64,000 nucleotides of DNA from Pomphorhynchus laevis (GCA_012934845.2 WNNJ02000543.1:372001-436000), one strand, 5' to 3'; positions 50,370 through 60,990 are shown, counted from the first letter of the stretch. The notes: generated from the letters alone by a model not told the origin. A program made the numbers and translations.

Positions 50370-51206
50370 GTGTTCCTGAATATGGGGGAACATGAAATCG
50401 AACCGATGACTACTACCTTTTCATCTGTAGCCTCAAACATAAAAGTGATTAGTCGGGAAAATTTGCAAATCCTTGGAAGCGTTGTCTTTATAGAGAATTC
50501 AACGAAAGATTTGGCTCAGAGCGAGGAGCAATTGGTATTTATGTGCACTAGGGTTTGCAAGCTTCGTGCTCACGAGGCACTTTTCCTTGTAAAGAACTGT
50601 ATTAAGAAGACCAGACTGCTTTATAAGTTCCGTACAACTCCTTGTTTCAACATGTACGCGGAACACTATAAGCTCGATGGTGTACTGAAAAAATATTTAT
50701 CCCATATCACAAATTGCGCGATAACGAACGATTCTTGGTGTCAAGCTTCATTGCCCGTGCCGTTCGGTGGTTTGGGGATCCGCAGTTTAGCGGACATTGC
50801 TCTTACGGCTTTTTTATCGTCTGTAGTGGCAACGAAGGACTGTGTCAGCATTCTTTTGAATAACTCTACACATTGTCCACATTTTGACGCTGGCTACTCA
50901 ACTTGGTTGGCCAAGACGGGTCTCGGTGAGGCACCAACTAATAGCCATAAACAATCCGCTTGGGACACTCCCCTTGTTAAACGAGCTCATAAATCTTTAA
51001 TTGAAGGCTCGGAAGGCGAGGCATCTCGCGTGCGAATTATGTCGGTCTCCACAAGTGAGTCTGGTGATTGGCTAAACACAGTTCCGATTGGTGACCTGGG
51101 AACTTTGCTCGATGATGAGGTTGTGAGATTGAGCATTTTCATAAGACTAGGCCTTCCTACATGTACTCCACACATATGCCATTGTGAAGCGTCTGTTGAC
51201 GAGTAA
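50370..51206 (+). pseudogene. RLE LINE (second family) thumb/connection region
   Basis: The open frame has 278 residues. LQILGSVVFIENST is the LGxPIG-like post-RT motif. LPVPFGGLGIRSLADIALTA and FLSSVVATKDCV form the conserved connection block, then SESGDWLNTVPIGDLGTLLD and LSIFIRLGLPTC lead to the CHC knuckle at the end (CTPHICHCEASV). The Met is internal. RT and endonuclease lie on either side in other frames. Confidence 0.8.
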
Positions 51207-51505
51207 AGGCGACGCTGACTAGATTGCAGAATCTCGAGAGGCAGATTCCCTAGGCACGCGGAAATAAATTCAGTGATAAGCAGAGACCTCAACACCGTCA
51301 ACGCCCCAAATATTCTAGAGCCATCCAATGTATGCATATCGGACAGTCGACGTCCTGATGAATCAACATTTTCCCTTGGCGTCAAAGGAAATGTTTGATG
51401 TGGGACGCCACCTGCGTGGACACACTTGCAGCCAGCAATGTTAGGAAGCAGCCAGAAGAGCGGGCGAAGCAGCTTCATATGCCAAAAAGCGAAAACGGCT
51501 GAAAT

Positions 51506-51742
51506 ATGCCGACGACCATGTCCCACATATTTTGTCCATTTGGAGTAGAGACTTATGGATCACTGGGCTTTTCCGCTTTGGCTCTTGTTAAGGAGATAGG
51601 AAAAAGATTGAAACACGTTACCGGGGATTCACGTGCTACTTCATACCTCCTCCAAAACGTTAGCATCGCCATCCAACGTGGAAATGCTGTCAGCATTCTG
51701 GCGACGGCTCTAAATGGCAAGAACATGGTAGGCTGGTGGTAG
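51506..51742 (+). pseudogene. RLE LINE (second family) endonuclease C-terminus
   Basis: The frame has 78 residues: FGVETYGSLGFSALALVKEI, then LKHVTGDSRATSYLLQNVSI and AIQRGNAVSILATALNG. This is the normal end of the restriction-like endonuclease region in this family. It is a direct counterpart of residues 60-118 of the 59155-56783 frame, where a USP domain follows instead of a stop. Confidence 0.75.
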
Positions 51743-51859
51743 CAGCCAGTCTTGCTAAAAGAATGACATTTCTCTACGAAAAAGACAAACATTGTCCTGT
51801 ATTTATCTTATTTTTAATATGATTGTATTTATATCGAGTTAAAATTTAAAATTCACATT

Positions 51860-53215
51860 TAAATGAGGATTAGATATACTATAAGGATTAGAGGTCATCA
51901 GAAGGAACTGCTGATTAATCAGGTTTTTGTTTTTATTCCTCGACCCAACATAGCATTGGGGCCAAATACATGCTAATGGCGTATTTCCTCTGAGGAAATT
52001 TGATTATCTAGTATCTTATTCTAATACAAAGTATATTTTTTATTATCCATCCATAAAAATTTTTCCCATAAGATTTTAAGTATGAATATCGGTTTTCTTC
52101 AAAATCATTTATCTCTATTTTTATTTATGAATAAAAGGTGTATATCTAGATATGAACATTAAATTAACATTAACTAAAACTACTATTAATTTATATCGTA
52201 AAGATGACATATTTAAATTTACAAGAAACATATTTTTGCATGAGCATTCATGCATACCATATAATATAAAATATAATACATTAAATAATGAAATTTTAAG
52301 AATTGCAACAATATGTAATGATATTGGCTTTCTTCAAAATCATTTAAATAATTTAATAGATACATATTTTAAACTGGGTTACTATAAAATTAAAATCAAG
52401 CAGGAAATAGTAAAATATATAAATCAACACAATAATATAAAGAATAAATTTAAAATCATTAGCGCAAAATTTTTATGGATGGATAATAAATGATAATAAA
52501 TAATAAATAAGCATTATTATGAACATTATATATATTTAATATATATATTAAATATATATAATGTTCCATAAGTTAACAAGCAGCAGAAGAACAATAAAAT
52601 ATTTATTACATTTCGGCTTTCGCCTTGATCACAACCACCCTCTGTATATTATCATATATTTGTATAAAATATAATGTATAATATTATTAAAGCGTGTGCC
52701 TTTTCTTTTTTCAATAATGAAGTGAACCGACAATCTCGAGTTTTTTTCAAATATACTTTGTATTAGAATAAGATACACCAGATAATCAAATTTCATCAGA
52801 AGAAATACGATAGTATCATGTAGTTCGCTTCTCCGCTATATTGGGTCGAGGAATATAAATCGAAATCTGATAACATAGCAGTTCCTGCTGACGACCTCTA
52901 ATCCTTATTCTGATACATTGTATGCTGTTTATTAGTCAATCAATTTTTATGGTGTTTCCAAATGGTACTCTTTTCATTTTTGGAATTTTCAAATGCAAGC
53001 ACTGCTACCACAACTCATAAAGTTGACTTTATTTTAAATTTAAATTTTATATTTTAACACAATCTTTTTGATTCTAATTTTAACAAAATCTAGTTTAATA
53101 AAATCTTATATTAATTATTTATTAAATTTTGATTTATCATTTTGATTTATCATTTTTATTTTTTAATTTTATAATTATATTAAATACGTAGACTCAGTTA
53201 GCTTATTTGATTCAT
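51860..53215 (+). mobile_element. Naiad 3' end flanked by inverted terminal regions
   Basis: Positions 51880-52075 are a terminal region in minus orientation (GGATTAGAGGTCATCAG and onward). Positions 52140-52493 are plus-strand RT C-terminus, and 52760-53215 is a plus-orientation terminal region with CGAAA, CTGACGA and the ACGTAGACTCAGTTAGCT end. The copy therefore has terminal regions in opposite orientations. Positions 52500-52720 are unrelated AT-rich DNA. Confidence 0.7.
52152..52493 (+). pseudogene. Naiad RT C-terminus
   Basis: The 113-residue frame, MNIKLTLTKTTINLYRKDDI through FLWMDNK, is almost identical to the end of the frames at 19962-20648 and 46868-47341. Differences cluster in the last 30 residues (KIKIKQEIV, KIISAKF). 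It is 5'-truncated before the YIDD motif. Confidence 0.8.
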
Positions 53216-53689
53216 TCTACACGCTGATTTAATCCTATCTATGTGCCAACAACTATTGTATGGTTTTCTGATATACTTCATAATTGAATACTGTACAAAA
53301 AACAAGTGCACTTAACAAATTCGTTTGAAACTTAAATCAATTATCCACATACCATATGGCGAAGCAAAACAACTAAGCGCAATAATAAACATTTATGTAA
53401 TTCCTATTTCAAAAACTCGATCATACATAGAATTACATAGAATTCGTAGCTTATGAAAATTACCGTATAAATTATCATATTAATATAAAAATGATAAATG
53501 ATTTGTTAACTTAACACGTAAAATGCCGAAGCTATGTTACGGATTCGATACATCACATTATCTATTTTCCATAACCTGTTTACACCAGGTTCTTTTAATG
53601 TTTTAACTAATTTCTTTCAATTTTTGTTACACTTGATTATACATTAAATAAATTAAATTTAAATTTATGAAGTTCAAATAAATAAATAT
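53216..53689. other. AT-rich spacer, no gene
   Basis: I see no coding family, repeat or structure that can be supported here. Confidence 0.4.
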
Positions 53690-53865
53690 AAACAAAGAAA
53701 CCTGATAGCATAGCAGTTCCTAACTTGATATAACTTGATATAAATTATAGAAAATCTAAAAACAATTATTAATTTTATTATTTAATTATTAAATTTTGAT
53801 TTAGCAATATTATGTTTTGTTTAGTTTATAATTATATTATATACGTAGACTCAGTTAGCTGATTT
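53690..53865 (+). repeat. Naiad terminal fragment
   Basis: It begins CCTGATAGCATAGCAGTTCC and continues through the conserved AT-rich body to ACGTAGACTCAGTTAGCTGA (53841-53860). The middle part with CTGATGA is deleted relative to other copies. Confidence 0.8.
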
Positions 53866-53959
53866 GATACTAATTATTTTCTATTCATTAAAAGTTGTCG
53901 GTTTAATAACGGTTATTGTTATGCGCAAATATTATTGTTTTGCATTTTGCTTTAATTCT

Positions 53960-54120
53960 ATAAGCCAACAGAAGTATACTACATTTGAATATTGGTCAAC
54001 CTCATCAGCTACTGATCCAATACCTACAGTTTACAATTCGGTCCTTTTAATGTTGACTTACGATCACTTGCCTGCTTTATTGACAATTATATTGAATGAC
54101 ATGGCTTTTTACATTTTGTA
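53960..54120. repeat. Diverged relative of the 37205-37666 fold-back
   Basis: The minus strand reads GGACCGAATTGTAAACTGTA, then GGTATTGGATCAGTAGCTGATGAGGTTGACC in pieces, at about 54042-53980. The CTGATGA box is kept and the GAAA box has become GAAT. Spacing matches the fold-back element. Confidence 0.5.
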
Positions 54121-56620
54121 AATTTAATATTTGCATACATACTTCATTAAATAGATCAAATGTAAATTCCTAAAGTTCAAATAACTAAAAGTTAAATACA
54201 CATGCAAAAGTCAATAATTAAAAAAATATCAAATGAGCATCTAACGTGTTGATATTCCAGGCAATACTGCACCTAAGTGATTAAATTGCATAACGTGAAT
54301 GAAAATGTTAATCAAAATTTATTTCCATGAGCAATTATGTACTTTCATTTACAATAAAAGTACATGATTTTTAACATTTTAAGATACAATATTTTATTAA
54401 TTTATTAATAAAATATTAATTTATTTTATTTAATATTTTATAAATTAATCTGAAACAACACAATATGGACTTCAATGTTAATGGTATTTTAGTATGAGGT
54501 AGCCACAGTTTTAGATTAACCGTGATTAAAGCATTTCCATAAATCTTCAAAAGCCTACCAAAAATGATCCAAATTGTAAAAGATAAAAATATTGAAGGGA
54601 ATAAAAATGAAAATTTATTTTATTTTATGTATTAACACAAATGAAAAAGTTTAAATTATACATGTAGGAATATAATCTGAGAATACACATAGTAGTTTGC
54701 ACGTATATATGATGTACCTTGAAGATATTAATTTGTATATTTTTATTTTAATTTAAATTTTTCATTCATTCAATTTAATATTTGTAAAAAATGATATCGA
54801 TAACACATAAGTACATTAAGTAGGATATACAAAAAATATAAATATATGATCTGTATAACTAACTATACTAATGTGTTGCTCAATATTTTTGTTTTATTTA
54901 GAAACGTATATTTTGAATATACATGGGTACAAAATAATTTGAAATAAGTACGAAAGTTTGAAATAAGTTTGAATAACTAAGGTAAACGAGGATTACATGA
55001 AACGGTAATAAAGGATTGCATGTTGGACGTGTGAAAATAATCAAGTCTTAAAAATAAATCACATTTTTAATTTTTAATTAATCGTTAAAATTTTATTTTG
55101 AGAGCACATTATTACTTTGAGCACATTAGTTGAGTTATTGCTCATAATGCATCATCAAGTGATAAAGAGAAAAAAGTCAAGATATGTTAAAAAATATTGT
55201 AATTTTATATAGTTGATAATGATCCATTATTGATAAAGAATTATTGGAGCTGAATCAAAGAAGATTTTTAAGTTTCATTGAAGTTTCATCGTTAATGAAA
55301 GTTGAAGATGATGTAAATGAAACAAGATGTAGATGAAACTTCATTGAAGTTCCATCTTCATTCAATGAAGTTACACCTTCATTTCTGAAGATGCTAGCAG
55401 AGGTTCGCAAAATATCAAAAAATCATATTTTCTTTGATCCAGCTCCGATAATTCTTTAACATCATAATTATTAAAGGCCTAATTATCACAAATTGACAAT
55501 AATCAAAAGAAGTAAATTAAATTGCAAGGACACATGGAGTAGCTGAATGGGAACATTTACAAATCGCTCGCAGCAATTTCACAAGTTCTAGTTTTTAAAT
55601 TACTCTATATGAACCAATACATCATTAAAATAATTCAAATTGATATGCAATACAATCTTTGAATAATTTCATATTTACCAATCATCACGACGTACTTGTA
55701 CATCACGATGTACAGCGATAAAAAATTGGTTTTTGACCAATTCAATGTCCAATAGTTTGAACTTCTTTAAAAATCACGTGTTTGATTAATTGAGGGTGAT
55801 ACGATATTTTTGCTAAAATCAAACAAAATTAGAATCTACGAACATGCCGTTGACAAAATTCTGTTAAAAGGTGTGTTCCAAATCTATAAAAACAAATATT
55901 TTATAATTTTTATGAATAATATATTTTTATAATTTCTATATTTTATAACTCATGAAAGCATATTTAAATATTTGATAATTAAAAAAAACATCGAAAATTC
56001 TCACGTAACTTTTACTTTTCATAAGCTTAAATTAAAAAAAAACACTAATTTAGAAACAGAACTAAACAGTATCGGTTTCTTTTGACTTTCTTCAGCCTCA
56101 ACATGTTGCAAAAAGTAAACGAACATGCCATACCAATGTCGTCATGACTCAGTTGCTCCAAGATCATTAGTTAAAAGAGCGAGCTTGCCAGAATGAAGTA
56201 TCTTCTCCATGAAAAAGTCTTGAATTGGATAAATTATAAGGAAAGTAACTCAATGAGTTTTATCTAATTTTTTATAAACTCATAAAATCATATATAAATA
56301 TTTGATAATTTTTTAGAAAGCATCGAAAATTCTCACGTAACTTTTACTTTTTATGTTTAAGATTTCTTATAGCTTTAATTAACAAAGTGAAAAACATTAA
56401 ACTTCAAATATATTTTTGTTTTAAATGTTTGATAACTTTTGTAATTTTAAATAACTTTTATTGTAAGATTATTATTGTCAATGCTATTTAACTTTCACAG
56501 ATATTTTCCGACTTTTAAATTTTTTACAAAAGGATAATAAAAAAATATGCTTTTTTTATAAGACATACTATATTTGTAAACTACTAAGTTGTTGTCAAGA
56601 GTTTAAAAGAATTACAACTG
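54121..56620. other. Long AT-rich region without genes, with one fold-back element
   Basis: No coding signal is found on either strand. The only structure I can support is the inverted repeat at 55228-55475. Around 55910-56010 and 56270-56360 two similar stretches share GATAATT, AAACATCGAAAATTCTCACG and TAACTTTTACTTTT, so there is a diverged direct repeat of about 90 bp. Confidence 0.5.
55228..55475. mobile_element. MITE-like fold-back element, copy 1
   Basis: The left end, AAGAATTATTGGAGCTGAAT, and the complement of the right end, AAGAATTATCGGAGCTGGAT, are inverted. The interior holds paired ATGAAACTTCATTGAAGTT-like repeats. A clear relative is at 62716-62990. There is no coding capacity. 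It is probably a nonautonomous element; the family is unknown. Confidence 0.65.
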
Positions 56621-56782
56621 CTAATGTTTTGCGCCCTCTATTGTTTCAGTCTCTTCATTGTCCGCCATTGTGAGCGGCTTCATGACTTCCTCCTTCTTTT
56701 TTGTCTTTTCGATGGGATTACCGAAACTGCTTTTCTTACCATTCACTGTCTCGACTTTCGCATCCTTTTTCGGTTGTTCCGA

Positions 56783-59155
56783 TTATATTATCTTCTTCTT
56801 ACGTTTTATGTCGTTTTTTTCACTCGACGCCGATTTTCCGTTCATATTCTCTTTCCTCCCCACTTTCTTTGATCGCTTTCTGTCTGATTTGGATTTCCGC
56901 TTGGATCCTTTTCGCGCTTTACTGCTGCCAGTCGCCGCCGAGCGGACGTCACTTCTTTCTTCAGTCCCCGTCATCATCGTCTTTTCGTCGGGGGCTTCGC
57001 TCTGCTTCTCGCCTGACCCCTTCCTGTTTTTGCTCTTTTCGGCCTGGGGGCAAAACATCACGCCGCTCGTTTGTTCTGAGTAAACTTGACTCTTACAAAG
57101 ATCCCTGTATTTATTCGTCAAGTGCATCTCTACATTGCACATATTTTTGTTTGCGGCTTTATCACTTCTTTGATAAAACAAGATGTATGCGAACCTTTGC
57201 CGATCCTGCAGTAACTTGCTAAAGTCCTTGTACCGGTCCACAACGTCATCGTTAAAAGTAAACCAACGAATGACGGGGTCGTTGTTCTTAGATCCGTGTG
57301 GTATCTGTGCACAGGGCACTTGCAGCCTGGCATCACAGATGTAGTGACCAAACTTCGGACAGAACCCCTCGTGTCTGACTATCGCGTGGAGTATATATTC
57401 AGTGGGTAACGATGGTTGTACGCAATAATCATACATATTTAGATGTTCTGGAATAGCTACCTTTGTCATGAGCTTTAAAGTAACAATGTCACGGCTGCAG
57501 TCCCGAGTACTTGCGTCAAACACATTCGAGTAAGGACATGGCTCGATTCCGAAGCGCAGCAAGGAGATTATCAACATTGACGGAAGTGAGTTAATTTTTC
57601 GGCTGATCTTTACACCATACTTCCCGCAATGGATGCACATGAAACCGTCAACCATATCATCACCAAACCTCTTTTGCACACAGGCATTTAGATCGCACTC
57701 ATCTGGATAGTAATTTTTCCATTCAGGCCGTGGCTGTGGGATTGAGTTAGCGTCTTTGACTTTCATGGCCCCGTCCAATCTGGTACCAAGACAGAGATCG
57801 AAACTCACGTCTTCTGATCGAGTCACTGCGTCACAGTGAATGCATCGTAGGGTATTACACACCGTAAACGAGAAGAGGTCATCGCAACCGGGTAGTAGGT
57901 CAAAAATAGAGAGCAACATCTCGTGTGCGTCATGTTGTCTAAGTTTCTCGAGTGGGGTCAGGCCTAGTATACCCCGTAGGGCTCTCTTGAATGTGCCCTG
58001 TTTACTATTTGCATGTTCTAATATGTCGGCGAGGCAATTCATATGCCCCAAAAATGTAACGACGCGGTTTTCAATGTCAGTAGGCGGGTGCGTAACCGTA
58101 CGATATTGCCGATTTCGTTTTCTGATTGCTTTGACTGTGAATCGTGTTACGCCAAATGGTTGATTGTCAATTGATTCCCGTTTTTTCCTAATGCAATTAA
58201 GAATCTCGCTGAAAGCGTGTTGTGTGCGAACATGGATCATGAACATATCGAGGCAAAAGAGGGACCTCAAGATAGCGTTCAAAAAACAACTGTTGCCTAT
58301 ATTGGGGAAACCGATAGGACGTGAATGACTTTGCGATACAATTCGTTTGGATGGAGCGTGTTGGCTTTCTGCGTCGCTGTAATGGCCATTATTTCGTGAA
58401 TAAAATTCCTCCGTTAAGACTAAGTGGTTTGGAGACGTATGAGAGATTGTCAGGTCATCGACACATTTCGCCATATTAAGAGGCGAACCTTCGCTGTAAC
58501 CCTGATTGAGACCTTCCTGCTGTTGTTTTTTGGATGGAATGGAAAGGTATTTTGGAATGGAAGATTCATTAACGTTTTCGAGTTCTTCTGCTGTCAGGAA
58601 TACGTCAGTGGTCAGATGGATCATCTCATTATCTTCCCTGTCAGTAAGTTTTTCTTTAAAGGTGCTCAATTCTTTGTCAACCATATCTTCGATGCTACCT
58701 TGTTTTTGTGACTTTTGCATATCATCTTGGCTTTCTTCGAAAAATCGTTCGAGCGGTTCATGGGTTACCGGAGGGCGTCCCCATGAACTAAACGAGTAGG
58801 ATATTCCAAGTGAGGCCAATAGCGCGCGGGCGTTACCACGCATAAGGGCCACTGAGGTACGTTGGAACAACTTGGTAACCGCTACGCTATAGGTAATACC
58901 CCGAACTTTACTAACATTACCAGCGATACGTCTAATTAATTGTTCGCCCTTGACATTCCAACCTCCAAACACCTCAACAACAGCGGGTGTGAACACATAA
59001 CCATGGGCCTCCATACGCGCTCGGTATTTTCGATCCTTAACATTGGCAGCATATGCCGCTGCTGCGTAGCCTTCTGAAATAGCAGCTTCTGCCAGAAAAC
59101 CACTCTGTTGTGGGTGTGTAACTGCAAAATCCACCGCTTCTAGGGGGGTCTCCAT
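56783..59155 (-). CDS. Restriction-like endonuclease C-terminus fused to a ubiquitin-specific protease (USP)
   Basis: The open frame has 790 residues. Residues 1-118 are the last part of an RLE endonuclease (EAVDFAVTHP, YRARMEAHGYVFTPAVVEVF, FQRTSVALMRGNARALLASL). Residues 119-278 are an acidic linker. From 279 to about 663 lies a USP domain: Cys box NIGNSCFLNAILRSL with nucleophile Cys290; QD box RQHDAHEML (406-414); CxxC pairs CNTLRCIHC and CIHC (507-510) for a zinc ribbon; LPSMLIISLLRF; His box FGHYICDAR with His604; Asp box WFTFNDDVV (631-639); and AYILFYQR. USPs remove ubiquitin from proteins. The tail after 690 is Lys/Ser-rich (nuclear-localisation-like), and similar coding continues in another frame to a stop at 56621. 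Either a LINE protein or a host USP joined to LINE remains. Confidence 0.85.
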   Translation of the reverse strand: METPLEAVDFAVTHPQQSGFLAEAAISEGYAAAAYAANVKDRKYRARMEAHGYVFTPAVVEVFGGWNVKGEQLIRRIAGNVSKVRGITYSVAVTKLFQRTSVALMRGNARALLASLGISYSFSSWGRPPVTHEPLERFFEESQDDMQKSQKQGSIEDMVDKELSTFKEKLTDREDNEMIHLTTDVFLTAEELENVNESSIPKYLSIPSKKQQQEGLNQGYSEGSPLNMAKCVDDLTISHTSPNHLVLTEEFYSRNNGHYSDAESQHAPSKRIVSQSHSRPIGFPNIGNSCFLNAILRSLFCLDMFMIHVRTQHAFSEILNCIRKKRESIDNQPFGVTRFTVKAIRKRNRQYRTVTHPPTDIENRVVTFLGHMNCLADILEHANSKQGTFKRALRGILGLTPLEKLRQHDAHEMLLSIFDLLPGCDDLFSFTVCNTLRCIHCDAVTRSEDVSFDLCLGTRLDGAMKVKDANSIPQPRPEWKNYYPDECDLNACVQKRFGDDMVDGFMCIHCGKYGVKISRKINSLPSMLIISLLRFGIEPCPYSNVFDASTRDCSRDIVTLKLMTKVAIPEHLNMYDYCVQPSLPTEYILHAIVRHEGFCPKFGHYICDARLQVPCAQIPHGSKNNDPVIRWFTFNDDVVDRYKDFSKLLQDRQRFAYILFYQRSDKAANKNMCNVEMHLTNKYRDLCKSQVYSEQTSGVMFCPQAEKSKNRKGSGEKQSEAPDEKTMMTGTEERSDVRSAATGSSKARKGSKRKSKSDRKRSKKVGRKENMNGKSASSEKNDIKRKKKII

Positions 59156-59225
59156 GTATCAAGATATCGACTGGTCTTTCACGAAGATCAGGCAATAATC
59201 TCTGTGGTTCTATCGAGACGTGCAT

Positions 59226-59537
59226 TCAAGCATACTGCGCAGCATGGAATAAAACATCTCGAATGCCATCATGACGAAGGCCTCGATGTCCCCCGTATTG
59301 ACATGTGAGCGCGTGCAGACCATAAATATCCGATGAACGAAGGCAACGGTCGCACCGATGTTTCTTTGGGAAAATGGCTAGTCCCAACCATAGACGCACG
59401 AGGATACAAAATTGTGGTGGCGTTAGATCTACTCGTTGGATTTGACAGGGGATTACTTGCAGCCAGGCACTTGCATGCGGTCTTGCTATTGCGAGTAGTC
59501 GCGCTCTATCAATTCGCTTGACCGAGCAAGCATTCAT
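59226..59537 (-). pseudogene. RLE LINE zinc knuckle (USP-bearing element)
   Basis: The frame has 103 residues. FCILVRLWLGLAIFPKKHRC is followed by the cysteine/histidine knuckle CDRCLRSSDIYGLHALTC and YGGHRGLRHDGIRDVLFHA. The knuckle and the LRHD..RD block are hallmarks of the pre-endonuclease region in R2-group elements. The endonuclease continues after a frame change. Confidence 0.75.
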
Positions 59538-60138
59538 ATGACTTCTTATCGATTATAAATGACATTCGTGATTGTTTTGTGTTGTCAAAAGGTTCAAACT
59601 CATTTTGTAACATACTGACCATCCGACTCAAAGTGTCATCATAACCTACGTACTCTCTGGGGTCGCGCGATCCATTCCGTGCAACCGACAATATGCTAGA
59701 GATATACGCGCAAAATGAGTGCTTCTCTCCACTTCGCAGACCGAGTCCTCCAAGGTTTAGAGGGAGCGCAACTTGTTGTCGATTGACCTCATTTAATTGA
59801 GTCGCTGTTATTCGCTCAAAGGCTTGCATGACTTCCTGGTCAAACCTGTGTAAAAAACTTTCCATTACTAGGGGTGGAATTGTACGGTTGAAATGATTGA
59901 TCTTTGGGCCGGCGACACAATGACGCAACAGCAAATATGCAATCTGCGGATCTGGAAGCGAAGAAACATCGTCGATTGCTTGTTTTAGCTTGGGGAAAGC
60001 TTGCTCGTGCAGGTGTGATTTTACGAAAATATCGTCACCAATGGGTGTTCCAAGCACATGAAAATTACATGTCATATTTGCAGATGGACGTTCTGTGCAC
60101 AGCAAAATGCACTTCCGAACAGCTAGCATCGTCCGCAT
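59509..60138 (-). pseudogene. RLE LINE post-RT / connection region (USP-bearing element)
   Basis: The 209-residue frame starts just after the RT active site. NFHVLGTPIGDDIFVKSHL is the L-G-x-P-I-G block; LPDPQIAYLLLRHCVAGPKI and QQVALPLNLGGLGLRSGEKH are the connection blocks seen in other RLE LINEs. It overlaps the next frame (59226-59537), so one frame change is needed between them. The Met is internal. Confidence 0.75.
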
Positions 60139-60600
60139 ACCATTTTTTTTTCAATGAAAAAATTTGAGCTTGAATTCGCGAAATAAGCTAAAGAGACGCG
60201 GCAGTGAATGCGGCCATTGCTAAAGGATCACCCTAAGTGAAACCTTCAGAAGTCCAAATTTCCTCCTCGATAGCCAGTATACCTCATTCCTCGTACAAGT
60301 TAGATATAATAGTCGAAAGCGCAGGACAGATGAGCGGCATATTGGTTAATGCTACCTTCCTAGTTATTAGGTTAAATGCATTATTTGCGTCTAGTATCAA
60401 AATGAAGGACCTTCCGTGCTTGTGAAATCACCTCCGTAGAGAATGAACCACGAACTCAGTTCCACACTTCTGCCCGACACAAAGATGTGTGACACCAACA
60501 AAGTGTTGTAGGTGGGGTCGTCTATGAGTTTGAGAATAACCTTGCCAATTATTCGTTGAAGTACGTCGCATATTCCGATTAGTCAGACAACACGGTAACA

Positions 60601-60990
60601 ATATTAATAACACTTCATGATAATTAGTAATGACAGTTCCTTCTGATGACCACTTAATTTTTTATTTTAGCTTGATATAAATTATATCAAGTATAATATT
60701 ATAATTATATATAATATTATAATTATATTTATATTATTTCGGAATAGTGGCCGAGACCTGATAGCATAGCAGTTCCTCGTGATTACCTGTATTTATTATT
60801 CGAATACATCATATGTTATTAGTTTAGTCAATTCATAATAATTGACTAATATTTTAAATTTCAATTTTAAATTTTAACTTGATACAAATTATATAAAATC
60901 TTATATAACTATTTATTATTTATCTTTATTCTTATTTATATTTAGTATAAAATACGTAAACTTAATTATCTCATCAGATTCTTTTAATTC
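60601..60990 (+). repeat. Naiad-related terminal region, diverged
   Basis: Positions 60740-60800 read GGCCGAGACCTGATAGCATA, then GCAGTTCCTCGTGATTACC, a damaged form of the hammerhead-like block. The end at 60950-60985 (AATACGTAAACTTAATTATC) is a diverged terminal motif. A partial second block (ACAGTTCCTTCTGATGACCA) lies at 60630-60652. Confidence 0.65.

Larger units (their letters stand above)
48752..51830 (+). mobile_element. RLE LINE of a second family, decayed
   Basis: The plus strand shows an N-terminal zinc-finger-like CPICKMPCRITKFGKC near 48946-48995. A conserved N-domain follows (HLPKSVLKRILNGARYHTAK), then RT blocks GGIRPIGSALRRIADKI (49833-49883), a DFRNAFNTIDRG region near 50027-50060, GVQHGDLSPVGFALAV near 50180 and a damaged WYLDE near 50270. 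The thumb has FGGLGIRSLADIALTAFLSS (50370-51206). The endonuclease is scattered over frames at 51220-51745 (RRPDEST, then FGVETYGSLGFSALALVKEI, VSIAIQRGNAVSILATALNG). Order and motifs match RLE LINEs common in invertebrates and differ from copies A-E. It starts exactly where the Naiad copy stops. Confidence 0.75.
56621..60600 (-). mobile_element. RLE LINE with C-terminal ubiquitin-specific protease, partly decayed
   Basis: The minus strand shows, in order: RT start near 60590-60430 (RIIGKVILKLI, VGQKCGTEFVVHSL); a degraded palm near 60380-60150 (LDANNAFNLITRK-like, TSEGFT-GDPLAMAAF); post-RT FHVLGTPIGDDIFVK (60070); and FGGLGLRSG-like LPLNLGGLGLRSGEKHSFCA (59770-59710). Then come the zinc knuckle CDRCLRSSDIYGLHALTCQY (59355-59300), the endonuclease RERPVDILI near 59180 and AVDFAVTHP near 59130, and the USP domain. 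The RT part has several frame changes while the endonuclease/USP part is one open frame of 2.4 kb. The 5' part of the element is missing. Confidence 0.75.

Noticed and set aside
53864-54121. Plus-strand frame of 85 residues
   Set aside because: It covers a Penelope end and the diverged hammerhead-box unit; composition is that of AT-rich noncoding DNA.
56624-57222. Plus-strand frames of 82, 141 and 173 residues, rich in Phe, Leu and Ser
   Set aside because: They are antisense shadows of the lysine-rich C-terminus of the USP frame on the minus strand.
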